Positions 45,666 through 54,521 of a DNA stretch of 64,000 nt are shown one piece after another (the first letter of the stretch is position 1; each line of letters starts with the position of its first letter). Source of the DNA: G965226155 sp965226155 (GTDB lineage: Bacteria; Pseudomonadota; Gammaproteobacteria; Eutrophobiales; Eutrophobiaceae). The position numbers and the translations under genes were made by a program. The notes below the pieces were generated by a model. It did not search any database. It was given only the letters and a program-made list of their open reading frames with translations, and was not told the DNA's origin. The stretch spans positions 310,001-374,000 of the forward strand of contig OZ245331.1 in NCBI GenBank assembly GCA_965226155.1, read 5' to 3'.

Positions 45666-46607
45666 TTACCCCTCCAAGTAAGGAAGGAGACGACCGAAAA
45701 TCAGAACCCCAGACCAAAAAAGTAAAGTAATTGTAGCCATTGCTTTGGCTACCAGTGAAGCATTGTCCCCGGCTTTTAATGACCAGGGATGATCAAATAC
45801 CGTGAAATATAAGATCGCTACCCCACCAAATGCAATTAACACCATTTTCCAAAAGAATGCATCTATTGCTGTGTAACGCCCTGAATCCGTAATAAGGAAA
45901 GCCATGCCCGTGATAATATTGATTAATAATCCTAATGCACCAAGCGGCAATAGCCGATGCAGGGCTTCAAACGACACGCTTTTTGCCATACCCAGGACGC
46001 GTAACGTAATTATCAACACCACACCAAATAACAAAGCCATACCGATAAAATGAGCAGCCTCTAACGCCGGCCATAACCAGGTAATATTTTGGACTGTTTT
46101 TTTGATCGTTGCACTCGGGCCTAATACTGATTCAGCTACAGTTATCTCTTCTCCGATCCGAATCTCGGGATGGTTGATATTCCCCCCCAAGCTACCGGTT
46201 TTAGTCAGGAATCCTGTGGACAGTATCGCGAATATTAATACAGCATACAGATTCCAATTCGGTGTCCGGGCACAGCGTCTACGCTGCCATAGCGCCAACC
46301 AGGACAAATATCCGGTAGCCCCAAGGCAGATAAACGAAAATAAAGCAGCATCCTGGTGTGCTGTAATCATTTCAAGGGAAATACCTGGGTTATCCTGAAT
46401 TGCCCATTTGGTGGCAATACCAGTTATGTAGGTCGGTATCGCAAGCAGACCCAGGAGCACGAATAATACTAGGCTGGTTCGATTCAGGTCCTCACTTTTC
46501 AGGTAGAACGCCGCAAGAAATAAACCCAAAGTTATGACCATCCCTATAAATGGAAAGTGATTCAAAATAAGATGCCAGTGCGGCACGTTCATCGAAATTA
46601 TATCCAT
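45666..46607 (-). CDS. Polytopic membrane protein with two membrane domains
   Basis: The 313-residue protein has about eight membrane segments. The N-terminal half starts HWHLILNHFPFIGMVI, typical of DUF2231-like membrane domains with conserved His in the helices. The C-terminal half resembles the small membrane protein encoded two genes downstream. A soluble insert of about 40 residues (around 145-185, containing HPEIRIGEEITVAES) lies between. The conserved His residues in helices (HWHLILNH, AHQDA, AAHFIG) could be heme or quinone-related, which is speculation. It heads the operon with the 37-residue protein. Confidence 0.65.
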   Translation of the reverse strand: MDIISMNVPHWHLILNHFPFIGMVITLGLFLAAFYLKSEDLNRTSLVLFVLLGLLAIPTYITGIATKWAIQDNPGISLEMITAHQDAALFSFICLGATGYLSWLALWQRRRCARTPNWNLYAVLIFAILSTGFLTKTGSLGGNINHPEIRIGEEITVAESVLGPSATIKKTVQNITWLWPALEAAHFIGMALLFGVVLIITLRVLGMAKSVSFEALHRLLPLGALGLLINIITGMAFLITDSGRYTAIDAFFWKMVLIAFGGVAILYFTVFDHPWSLKAGDNASLVAKAMATITLLFWSGVLIFGRLLPYLEG

Positions 46608-46826
46608 AGGTTATTCGTATAAAACGTCGAGGTGGAATTATTAATTGAATTTACTAAAAATATTCTTAAGACACAGGATATTATGTTTACAGTATGAAGG
46701 CAAATTTGCTTACTCAATCGTTGTAAATTGTCAAAGATTTACGACGCATTATTTTTAACCGTGCTAGAACATTCGACAAGATCATGACCGCATGGGAAAA
46801 CACTAAATAGATACAATTGATTGTGA

Positions 46827-47715
46827 CTAGTTAAATTTTACATCCAGTTCACTATTCTTGAATTTTTCAGATGGAAATGCAGGTCGCTGTTTCAACCTGT
46901 CAATATATTTAGACAGTGTGGGATAATCTTCCAGAAGTTTGATGCTGTTTGCCCATAATAAGTTATAACAAATTATAATATCTGTAGCAGTAAACGTATT
47001 ATCCAATATATACTCCTTGTCTGAGAGATGGTCAGCTAGCATCCGTACAGCCTTATCATATTCCCGCTTGGCAATCTTCAGCAGCGTATGATCGTATTGC
47101 TTTCGGATACAGCATCATATGTTTACGGATCTGCCAAAGTTGAGGCTTGAGTTCTCTGATCCACTGATAATAGTGTGGGATAATCTTCCAGAAGTTTGAT
47201 GCTGTTTGCCCATAATAAGTTATAACAAATTATAATATCTGTAGCAGTAAACGTATTATCCAATATATACTCCTTGTCTGAGAGATGGTCAGCTAGCATC
47301 CGTACAGCCTTATCATATTCCCGCTTGGCAATCTTCACCGCAGCGTATGATCGTATTGCTTTCGGATACAGCATCATATGTTTACGGATCTGCCAAAGTT
47401 GAGGATCGAGTTCTGCTAAACAAAAACAGATCCACTGATAATAATGTGCTCTAGATATAGTTGCTTGCAGAGGGATTAGTTTTTTTCCGAGACATTTTCT
47501 GCAATATAACTACAAATCGCGGCGGATTCGTTCATGGTCTCGTCAACATCAACTAGGACCGGTAACTTTCCATATGGATTGATCTTCAGAAAATCTTTGG
47601 ATCTCTGTTTGCCTCGAGTCAAATCAACTGTGACCGATTCGTAATCAATTCCAGCCTCAGCTAGCACCCAGTGACAACGAACAGAGCGCGCTACACTAAA
47701 TTCATACAATTTCAC
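46827..47715 (-). pseudogene. Glutathione S-transferase, frameshifted and internally duplicated
   Basis: The N-terminal thioredoxin-like domain is intact (MKLYEFSVARSVRCHWVLAE, NPYGKLPVLVD, ESAAICSYIA). It then hits a stop at 47476. One extra A in the run of seven A nearby would restore the frame into LIPLQATISRAHYYQW and the C-terminal helical domain. That domain is disrupted further by a tandem duplication of about 257 bp: the DHLSDKEYILDNTFTATDI segment occurs twice, and one copy has additional small deletions. The final KYIDRLKQRPAFPSEK end survives at the far side. The gene is almost certainly non-functional. Confidence 0.85.
46915..47443. repeat. Tandem duplication within the GST pseudogene
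   Basis: Unit 1 spans 46915-47171 (257 bp) and unit 2 47172-47443 (272 bp). Both start AGTGTGGGATAATCTTCCAG (unit 1 reached from unique GST sequence, unit 2 directly from unit 1) and both end GATCCACTGATAAT. Unit 1 lacks two bases (CC) and a 13-base stretch present in unit 2, and has a few substitutions nearby. Otherwise they are nearly identical, so the duplication is recent. Confidence 0.9.
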
Positions 47716-47841
47716 TTGTTTCTCCTGAATTAAATATACTTGTTAAAATCAAAAACTATTAATTGTTTGATTTTGATCAATCCTCATCCACATTGATGTT
47801 AATATACTTATAATAAAATCAACAATGTGGAACGTAAAAGT

Positions 47842-48681
47842 ATGATTAAAATCAATAAAATATTTGTTGTCATTAATCCAACCACGGATGATCAGTATGC
47901 CCTCTGGCGGGCAGCGGAAATCGCGAAGCACAGAAAAGCGGAGATATTCGCATTTGTCTGCATTTACTCCCCAATGCAAACCAGTGATCTGGAAAAGTTG
48001 AAGGAAGCAGAAATAGCACGGTATCAACCTTGGCTCGATAAACTAGTACAACCAATCAAGAAACAAGGTATCAAAGTCAGGACTGGGATAGCATGGAACC
48101 AAGTCTGGCATAAAGTACTAGTTGTTGAAGTAAAACGGGAAAGACCAGACATGATTGTAAAGGCTACTAGGCGCAATCCGAATTCTCACAAGCTGCAAAT
48201 GCTAACATCCGACTGGGCCCTGTTTGAAAACGCTACCTGTCCAGTTTTACTCGTCAATCCTAGATCGACCAAACCCAAGCCTAGATCAACCAAACCCAAG
48301 AATATACTTGTGGCGGTCGATATTAACCGGGCGGATTCTAAATACCAGGCACTACTAGAGCTAATAATTGAATATGCCAATTCAATCGCCAATTCAACCG
48401 GTTCTAAATTGCATGTTGTCAACTCCTATATCGGCCAGGAAGATTATGTCCATGTTACCGATGTTGCCGACCGTGTCGGGATACCCAATAAAAACGTCCA
48501 TGTCATCGGCGGACACCCCGAACAGGCAATATTACAGGTATCAGAACAAGTGAATGCAGACTTGGTGATTATCGGTCTATCCACTAAAAGTAAACTGAGG
48601 AGCAGGATATTTGGATATACTTCGGAATGGTTGTTACACAGATTGTGCCTGGATGTTTTCGTCGTCATACCGAAAAAATAA
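47842..48681 (+). CDS. Universal stress protein, tandem Usp domains
   Basis: The 279-residue protein (from the ATG at 47842) contains two Usp domains, about 1-140 and 155-279, as in UspE-type proteins. The second has the ATP-binding-like GLSTKSKLRSRIFGYTSEWLL (G-x2-G-x9-G-S/T pattern is only partly kept). The linker holds a duplicated RSTKPKP unit encoded by an 18-base direct repeat near 48261-48300. A GTG five codons upstream is an alternative start. It is a single gene between the GST remnant and convergent fructosamine kinase. The family helps survival under stress, generally by unknown mechanisms. Confidence 0.85.
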   Translation: MIKINKIFVVINPTTDDQYALWRAAEIAKHRKAEIFAFVCIYSPMQTSDLEKLKEAEIARYQPWLDKLVQPIKKQGIKVRTGIAWNQVWHKVLVVEVKRERPDMIVKATRRNPNSHKLQMLTSDWALFENATCPVLLVNPRSTKPKPRSTKPKNILVAVDINRADSKYQALLELIIEYANSIANSTGSKLHVVNSYIGQEDYVHVTDVADRVGIPNKNVHVIGGHPEQAILQVSEQVNADLVIIGLSTKSKLRSRIFGYTSEWLLHRLCLDVFVVIPKK

Positions 48682-48712
48682 TAAAGTTTAGCTATAAAAA
48701 ATAGATACGATT

Positions 48713-49588
48713 CTAAATTAACCGTTCCATTGTATTAATAGATGACTGGTAATAAGCTGAACCAAACAAGTTGAGGTGGTTTAATTCATGGTACAACTTG
48801 TAAAGGAGAATCCGCCTCTCTTTATCATTTTCAAATTGCCATACCTCTTCATACGCATCCTCACAACGAGGACCGAATCCGCCGAACATACGCATCATGC
48901 CAACTTCAGCTTCTCGGTGCCCGTAATAACAAGCAGGATCATAGATCACGGGTTCGCCATTTTCATCTGCTGATGCATTCCCAGACCATAGATCGCCATG
49001 TAACAATACGCTCGGTTCTTTTAATCCACTGATAATGTCATCAACTTTATCCATTACACGATCTCCTAGTTTCAATAGCTTATTGTTGACATCGGCTTTC
49101 TCAGAAAATAATTGTAGCTGGGGACCAAGACGCCTTTCTCGCCAAAAATTCGTCCAATCATCAGACCATGTATTGTATTGAACCGTGTATCCCAAATAAT
49201 TATCTCTTTCAAAACCGTATCGATCTGATTGTGTGGCAAGATGAAGTTGTGCAAGTTGTCTCCCTATTTTCTCCGACCAGTCGTGTTGGCGACTAGATTC
49301 TTGGAATACTTCCAGGATAATAAAATCGTTGTCATAAGCGATAGGACGAGGTACACGTATGACACCTGGTGCATCCAACAAGGTTAATCCTTTGTATTCT
49401 GTTTCGAACATTCCAGGAAATTGAGAAGCTGTAGAGAAGGATTTTACAAAAAATTCCCGCTTGTCTTTCATAGTGACTATCCTGCTGTCACTTATACTTC
49501 CTCCTGAAACGTTGACAGTATCAGCCAGCTTTGCAAACTGCCCGGTCGCCTGGGAGATTGCCAGTTCGAGTGAATCGTTTAAACTCAT
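48713..49588 (-). CDS. Fructosamine kinase family protein
   Basis: FN3K-like kinases phosphorylate ketoamines (fructosamine, ribulosamine, erythrulosamine) on glycated amines, making the adduct unstable. The protein kinase-like fold is visible: KREFFVKSF (Lys), LLHGDLWSGNASADENGEPVIYDPACYYGHREAE with the catalytic HGDLWSGN and metal-binding DPA motifs. The length of 291 residues is standard. It lies 6 bases after a low-molecular-weight phosphatase gene, an association known in bacteria and proposed to serve protein deglycation. Confidence 0.92.
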   Translation of the reverse strand: MSLNDSLELAISQATGQFAKLADTVNVSGGSISDSRIVTMKDKREFFVKSFSTASQFPGMFETEYKGLTLLDAPGVIRVPRPIAYDNDFIILEVFQESSRQHDWSEKIGRQLAQLHLATQSDRYGFERDNYLGYTVQYNTWSDDWTNFWRERRLGPQLQLFSEKADVNNKLLKLGDRVMDKVDDIISGLKEPSVLLHGDLWSGNASADENGEPVIYDPACYYGHREAEVGMMRMFGGFGPRCEDAYEEVWQFENDKERRILLYKLYHELNHLNLFGSAYYQSSINTMERLI

Positions 49589-49594
49589 AATAAT

Positions 49595-50095
49595 CTAAGG
49601 TTGGAGACGTTCTTTACAATATTCAAGCAACAGTGGACAGGCAGATTCAATCATATCGAGCACTCTATCAAATCCCTCATCGCCTCCGTAATAAGGATCG
49701 GGGACGGAGGGTACTTTGCTACTGTCCGTTCCATTTTCAAGAAAATGCCAGAGCATGCGGATATGGTCTTTTTTATCTTCGGAGAATGACATTAGCTCTC
49801 TGAAATTATCAAGGTCCATCGCAACCAACAGTTCAAACTCGGTGATATCACTCTGCCTTACCTGCCGTGCGATCGAATCGAGAGTATATCCCCGCTTTAC
49901 GGCTGCTTGCCTCATTCGAGGATCCGCTGGATCACCGGCGTGATAGCCAAGTGTCCCCGCTGAATCAATGTTTATACGCCCTGCATAGCCTGCCTTCTCA
50001 ACAAAATGACGGAATACCCCCTCAGCAGCAGGGGAGCGACAGATATTTCCCATACATACAAAAAGCACACTGGTATCGTTTTTTATTTTATTCAT
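49595..50095 (-). CDS. Low-molecular-weight protein tyrosine phosphatase family
   Basis: The active-site loop is VCMGNICRSP near residue 14 (C-x5-R-S), and the general-acid Asp lies in PDPYYGG near the C-terminus; 166 residues fits the family. In bacteria, members adjacent to fructosamine kinases have been described as ribulosamine/erythrulosamine 5-phosphatases, producing the kinase substrate. The 6-base spacing here suggests that role, although a true protein-tyrosine phosphatase cannot be excluded. Confidence 0.92.
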   Translation of the reverse strand: MNKIKNDTSVLFVCMGNICRSPAAEGVFRHFVEKAGYAGRINIDSAGTLGYHAGDPADPRMRQAAVKRGYTLDSIARQVRQSDITEFELLVAMDLDNFRELMSFSEDKKDHIRMLWHFLENGTDSSKVPSVPDPYYGGDEGFDRVLDMIESACPLLLEYCKERLQP

Positions 50096-50232
50096 AAATT
50101 AGAAAGCTAACCACAGAATTATTTTTGACAGATATAATTTAAGAAACTATTAATTAATTGAGTTCACTTAAGCGATTGATCATTACAGGTTAAAATGATG
50201 AAATGCAGTATACATTATAAAAAGGCTACACT

Positions 50233-50961
50233 ATGTCGACATTTGTTTTAGTTCATGGATTTGGTTTGGGTGGATGGTGCTGGAAACGAGTAGCCGAAAA
50301 GTTGCGTAAAAACAATCATACAGTTTTCACACCGACGTTGACTGGTATTGGCGAACGATCTCACTTAGCTACACCTGAAGTAAATCTCGATACCCATATT
50401 ACTGATATCGTAAATGTGATGCAGTGGGAAGACCTCAATGACGTTATTTTAGTTGGGCACAGTTATGGCGGTTCGGTCGTAACAGGCGCTACTGACAGTG
50501 AAGCTCAACGGATTAAAATGCTGATTTATCTGGATGCATTTGTTCCACATGATGGTGATTCGGTAATGGGATTTCAGCTACCAGAACGGGTTGAGTTTTA
50601 TTTCAATTTAGTAGAAAAACTAGGAAAGGGCTGGTTGCTACCCCCAAACCCACCAGAATTTTACGGTGTAAGCGACCCTGATGATATCAGCTGGATTAAA
50701 CAACTATCCTCCCCTCAACCCATAAAGACGTTCACTCAACCAATCTCACTAAATTATAAAGATAAACTACCTTTCCCACGTGCTTATATATGGGCATCAA
50801 GCTTTACACCAAGTCCATTTGTCCAGTTTGCTGAGAAATACCAACATGATCCTGATTGGGAATACCGAGAGATAGATGCGGGTCATTTGCTCATGCTGTC
50901 ACATGCTAAAGAACTAATTCAAACCCTTGAGGAACTCGACAGCGTAGCACAACAAAAGTAG
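50233..50961 (+). CDS. Alpha/beta hydrolase (esterase-like)
   Basis: The 242-residue protein starts FVLVHGFGLGGWCWKRVAEKL, carries GHSYGGSVVTG with the nucleophile Ser (about 78), and ends with the catalytic His in AGHLLMLSH. The closest general type is the salicylate/methyl-ester and pyrethroid-hydrolase-like esterases; the substrate is unknown. No signal peptide. It is divergent from the phosphatase-kinase pair and convergent with the FHA protein. Confidence 0.87.
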   Translation: MSTFVLVHGFGLGGWCWKRVAEKLRKNNHTVFTPTLTGIGERSHLATPEVNLDTHITDIVNVMQWEDLNDVILVGHSYGGSVVTGATDSEAQRIKMLIYLDAFVPHDGDSVMGFQLPERVEFYFNLVEKLGKGWLLPPNPPEFYGVSDPDDISWIKQLSSPQPIKTFTQPISLNYKDKLPFPRAYIWASSFTPSPFVQFAEKYQHDPDWEYREIDAGHLLMLSHAKELIQTLEELDSVAQQK

Positions 50962-50985
50962 ATGGAATATCTACGTAGAATTTTT
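50958..50985. terminator. Bidirectional terminator between convergent genes
   Basis: GTAGAT-GGAAT-ATCTAC is a perfect 6-bp stem overlapping the hydrolase stop codon. The plus strand continues GTAGAATTTTT. The minus strand (for the FHA gene) continues directly with TTTTGTTG. Confidence 0.5.
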
Positions 50986-51931
50986 AATCTGATTCAATTC
51001 TGGAGAAAACATTTTCTGCTGACAATAAAAAGTCTTGCTCACTGACACCATCAGCCAATAGTAATGAAGGGCGTTTGATTGTTTTTACGTAATCTGGGCG
51101 ATCTGAAAAATCCGAATAGCTTGTTATTTCTGAGTACAGAGATAATGAAATTAACACCAGAGACAAAACCGATGCAGTCTTTAGACGCTGTGATTTGTTC
51201 TGGTTCGTTGCAACGAGCAGATTAAACCAAAACAAGATTAGCAAGGCGATAAAATCTGCAATGACGAAAATAGTCTTACTAACGACGATATTCAGTGTGT
51301 TAAAAAGGATCAGATCATAAAAATAAAAAATTACCGCTTGGCTTAGGATAAACACCAATATTATTGACAACTGTGCCTTGAAGTGAATCTCATGCCTGAT
51401 GATACGTCCTACGAAACCCCAAAACACTGCTGTTACAATAGCGCTAGCGAAGATTAATAACAGTGTATTGGCTATCCCCTGCCATTTTAATCCGCTGAAC
51501 ATATTTAACCACTGCTGCAGAGAGTAAGTCGCAGTTACCAGAAAAATCAAACAAAATAAGACCTGGGACCTGCCGAGCATATCGACTATCGAGTCTACTT
51601 CATCATTTTTCACTGCTTCTGCCACTTCGTGGTCAGAAAGGCATATACGAACTCGGGAGTTACCAATCTGATATATTTCTCCCGAAATTATTTCAATACT
51701 CTCTTGGGAATCTTTATGCGGGATTCGTATTCCATTCAAACTCTTAAGATCGCGTATGACGAGATTACCACTTTCATTTTCATCTATGACGGCATGATGA
51801 GGGCTTATTGTAGGATCTGATAAAATCAGTTGATTATTGTATGCTCGGCCGATCGAAATCCTATTCTTATCTACCTTGTGCCGCTCCAAGACCCTGCCGG
51901 AACGATCAAATAATTCAAATATTAATTCCAT
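50984..51931 (-). CDS. FHA domain protein with five membrane segments
   Basis: The N-terminal FHA domain spans about residues 22-100 (RISIGRAYNNQLILSD, ISPHHAVI, LKSLNGIRI). It is followed by about five hydrophobic helices between 128 and 270 and a short tail. The FHA domain should be cytoplasmic and bind phosphothreonine. Its start overlaps the end of the protease gene by 10 bases, so the two are translationally coupled and probably act together: phospho-signal inside, protease outside. No Ser/Thr kinase is present in the window. Confidence 0.8.
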   Translation of the reverse strand: MELIFELFDRSGRVLERHKVDKNRISIGRAYNNQLILSDPTISPHHAVIDENESGNLVIRDLKSLNGIRIPHKDSQESIEIISGEIYQIGNSRVRICLSDHEVAEAVKNDEVDSIVDMLGRSQVLFCLIFLVTATYSLQQWLNMFSGLKWQGIANTLLLIFASAIVTAVFWGFVGRIIRHEIHFKAQLSIILVFILSQAVIFYFYDLILFNTLNIVVSKTIFVIADFIALLILFWFNLLVATNQNKSQRLKTASVLSLVLISLSLYSEITSYSDFSDRPDYVKTIKRPSLLLADGVSEQDFLLSAENVFSRIESD

Positions 51932-53214
51932 ATGATGTTTGATATAAATTTTTTCGTGAAGACCATAGCCAATTCCTTGCTCACTCCGGATAGCGTAAAA
52001 TGACTGATCAATCCTTTTTTATTTTCATGTACCGAAGCACTCAGATAGAGCACATCATACAGATCCTGATACTCCTTATATAAACGTGCACAAAATGTCC
52101 CTTTTGTTTTGACGTTCATTCCCGATCTCGATTTAGTATCCATAAATTCTTCGTAACATTCGTAATCAGTTACGTCATCCTTTCCAGCATAGTTATCAGG
52201 ATAAACATTCGAAATCTGAGACTTATACATATTATAAAACTGGGATGGGTTAAGTGCTTCCGATTCCAACCAATTGAACTGGTAAACTATGCTCCCGGTC
52301 GTGAAACTGCTAGATAGGTAAATTTGTTCTCCCTGGCTACAAACACTGCCATAATTTTCATATTGAATATCCGGGTCATTCGATGTCGATCCCCAGCATC
52401 TTATATAATCTGCTATTTCATTTGGTATGGTGACACCTTTGAATTCTGCAGTTACCCACTCACCATTAACGAGGTTACCGAGAAAGTCCTGTTGATTCAG
52501 TGCTAACTGATTAGTAATAATTTCCTTAACATCATTGAGATCGATAGGCTGATTATCTAAACGGTTAATCAGCTTAGACAATTTATCTAGTGGTACCAAG
52601 AAGCTTATTTGATTACCCGCAGTTGCAACATTGACACCGACAACTTCACCACTGGAATTTAATACCGGTCCACCGCTCATACCAGGATTGATGGATCCGG
52701 AAAAGTGTATGCGTTGATACAGACTGTAGGCGGCTATGCCATTATAAGTACCTGGTATGACAGTTAGTCCTAGATCATGAGGGTTGCCGAGAGAATAAAT
52801 CGCTTCGCCCTGCCTAGGCAGGCTTGTTGCGATAGCCAAAAACTGCCCTCCTTGTATATCCCTTTTCACTAAGGCCAGATCATTAATCACGTCAAAATCG
52901 ATGAGGGTCAATGCACCCTTTTCACCATTATGATCCACATACTCTATATGGTAGCGATCCGAGTTATTAATATACTCTGATACGACGTGGTAATTGGTAA
53001 CGACTATTCCATCACCGCTGATCTGAAAACCCGATCCAATTGCAGCTTGTTTACCGGATGCCTGTTCTATGATTCGAATTTGATAGATTCGGCTGCTGTA
53101 CTCATTGAACAAGGAGATAGCATCCTGCCCATAAGCAGTGACATTACATAGTAATAATAGTATGTAACTGAAACGGAGCAGTCCTGGCTTCAATCGTATT
53201 ATTAATTTATACAT
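51922..53214 (-). CDS. Exported trypsin-like serine protease with extra C-terminal domain
   Basis: A signal peptide (about residues 10-29, ending AYGQD) precedes an S1-family protease domain with the triad visible: His in VTNYHVVS, Asp in NDLALVKRD, Ser in NPGMSGGPVLN. This domain covers about residues 35-225 and is DegP/Trypsin_2-like, but no PDZ domain follows. Instead a C-terminal region of about 190 residues with several Cys (for example in IRCWGS, YGSVCSQG, YECYEE, GTFCARL) is not recognised and may form disulfides. It is the first gene of an operon with the FHA membrane protein. Confidence 0.82.
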   Translation of the reverse strand: MYKLIIRLKPGLLRFSYILLLLCNVTAYGQDAISLFNEYSSRIYQIRIIEQASGKQAAIGSGFQISGDGIVVTNYHVVSEYINNSDRYHIEYVDHNGEKGALTLIDFDVINDLALVKRDIQGGQFLAIATSLPRQGEAIYSLGNPHDLGLTVIPGTYNGIAAYSLYQRIHFSGSINPGMSGGPVLNSSGEVVGVNVATAGNQISFLVPLDKLSKLINRLDNQPIDLNDVKEIITNQLALNQQDFLGNLVNGEWVTAEFKGVTIPNEIADYIRCWGSTSNDPDIQYENYGSVCSQGEQIYLSSSFTTGSIVYQFNWLESEALNPSQFYNMYKSQISNVYPDNYAGKDDVTDYECYEEFMDTKSRSGMNVKTKGTFCARLYKEYQDLYDVLYLSASVHENKKGLISHFTLSGVSKELAMVFTKKFISNIIWN

Positions 53215-53423
53215 TTTCTGGTATCAATTATTGCAGAGTAAGGTATCCAGGTAGGCCTCTATAGCAAACAAGATTAAATTATTCCTGTAAAGAAGATACT
53301 TTAGCCATTATTTTCGAGAATTGAAATACCCATGTTACCTGACGAGGTGGGACTATCCAGGTACATAATCGACAGGCGAATAGTTAATAAGAGATACATA
53401 CGATAAACTAGCTAATTCTTTCT

Positions 53424-54491
53424 CGTGAATTCAATTTGTAAGTGCAACTCAATTAGGTGGCACGAACGGCAAGCTGCGGTAGCATCCTTACCTTTCGTTC
53501 CAGCAAGAAAGAGAGGCACAGATGAGACACTACACACAGCTTACCGAGCATCAACGTTACCAGATTTACGCCCTGATGAAAGCAGGACATACACAAACGG
53601 AGATAGCCACCTTGATAGGCGTACATAAATCTACTATTAGCCGTGAACTCAGACGCAACCGTGGCTTGAGAGGCTATCGACCCCGCCAAGCTCAGTTGCT
53701 CCGGCAAGCGCGTCGAGAAGCCAGCCAACAACAGCGACTCACCACGACCTTGTGGGAGCGAGTAGAGGTCTGGCTGCGGGACGAATGGAGTCCTGAGCAA
53801 ATCAGTGACTGGTTGCATAAACGAGAAGGTATCGCTCTGAGTCATGAATGGATATATCACTACATATACCAGGATAAGGCAGACGGCGGTGAGCTGTACC
53901 GGTACTTGCGTTGCCAGAAGAAACGAAAGAAGCGTTATGGTAGTTATCAACGTCGTGGGGTTCTGGTGAATCAGATCAGCATTGATAAGCGTCCAGCCAT
54001 TGTGAACAGGAAGACACGCATCGGTGACTGGGAAGTGGACACCGTCATCGGCAAAGGCCATCGACAGGCGCTGGTCACCTTGAGCGAGCGCAAGTCGATG
54101 TACACCTTGATTGCACAGGTGAAACGACGAACTGCCTCTGCCGTCAGGCAAGCTATCGTGCGATTGTTGTCTAATATGAAGGCGTCGGTTCACACGATCA
54201 CCTCGGATAATGGAAAAGAATTTGCTGAGCATGAGGTTATTGCTCAACAATTGAACGCGGGGTTCTATCTTGCACATCCTTATGCCTCCTGGGAACGGGG
54301 TTTAAATGAAAATATCAATGGTCTCATTAGACAGTACTTCCCAAAGAAAATGGACTTCAGCACGATTACACAAAAGCAGTTAAACTTGGTCATGAAAAAA
54401 CTCAATCACCGCCCCAGAAAAACACTTAATTCAAAAACACCACATGAAGTCTTTTTTAACATCAACGTTGCACTTCAAAGTTGAATCCGCG
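53424..54491 (+). mobile_element. IS30-family insertion sequence, copy 2 (intact)
   Basis: The 1068-bp element has the same terminal inverted repeats as copies 1 and 3 (ATTCAA, AAGTGCAAC and outer CG on each side). It is the only copy with a full transposase, so it is the best reference for the family. It lies 30 bases upstream of ettA, in opposite orientation to copy 3. Confidence 0.92.
53522..54484 (+). CDS. IS30-family transposase, full length
   Basis: The 320-residue protein has an N-terminal helix-turn-helix (TEIATLIGVHKSTISRELRRN), the linker RVEVWLRDEWSPEQISDWL, and an rve-type DDE core with D in GDWEVDTVIG, D in TSDNGKEF and E in GLNENINGLIRQYFPK. GAGAGGCACAG precedes the ATG. It should be active and could mobilise the other two copies in trans, since ends are shared. 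Confidence 0.93.
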   Translation: MRHYTQLTEHQRYQIYALMKAGHTQTEIATLIGVHKSTISRELRRNRGLRGYRPRQAQLLRQARREASQQQRLTTTLWERVEVWLRDEWSPEQISDWLHKREGIALSHEWIYHYIYQDKADGGELYRYLRCQKKRKKRYGSYQRRGVLVNQISIDKRPAIVNRKTRIGDWEVDTVIGKGHRQALVTLSERKSMYTLIAQVKRRTASAVRQAIVRLLSNMKASVHTITSDNGKEFAEHEVIAQQLNAGFYLAHPYASWERGLNENINGLIRQYFPKKMDFSTITQKQLNLVMKKLNHRPRKTLNSKTPHEVFFNINVALQS

Positions 54492-54509
54492 TTTTAATTT
54501 AACTTTAAT
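54481..54509 (+). promoter_or_regulatory. Possible IS-derived hybrid promoter for ettA
   Basis: TTGAAT inside the right end of IS copy 2 (54481-54486) is followed after exactly 17 bases by TTTAAT (54504-54509) in flanking DNA. Four of six bases match the -35 consensus and five of six the -10. Initiation near 54516 would leave about 6 bases before the ettA ATG, which has no Shine-Dalgarno. Outward -35 elements in IS ends are a known way to make such promoters; here it is inferred from sequence only. Confidence 0.4.
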
Positions 54510-54521
54510 CTAGATTATTTC

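Noticed and set aside
46915..47443. Direct repeats as a CRISPR array or regulatory repeat
   Set aside because: Only two units of about 260 bp that encode the same GST segment; they are a tandem duplication of coding sequence.
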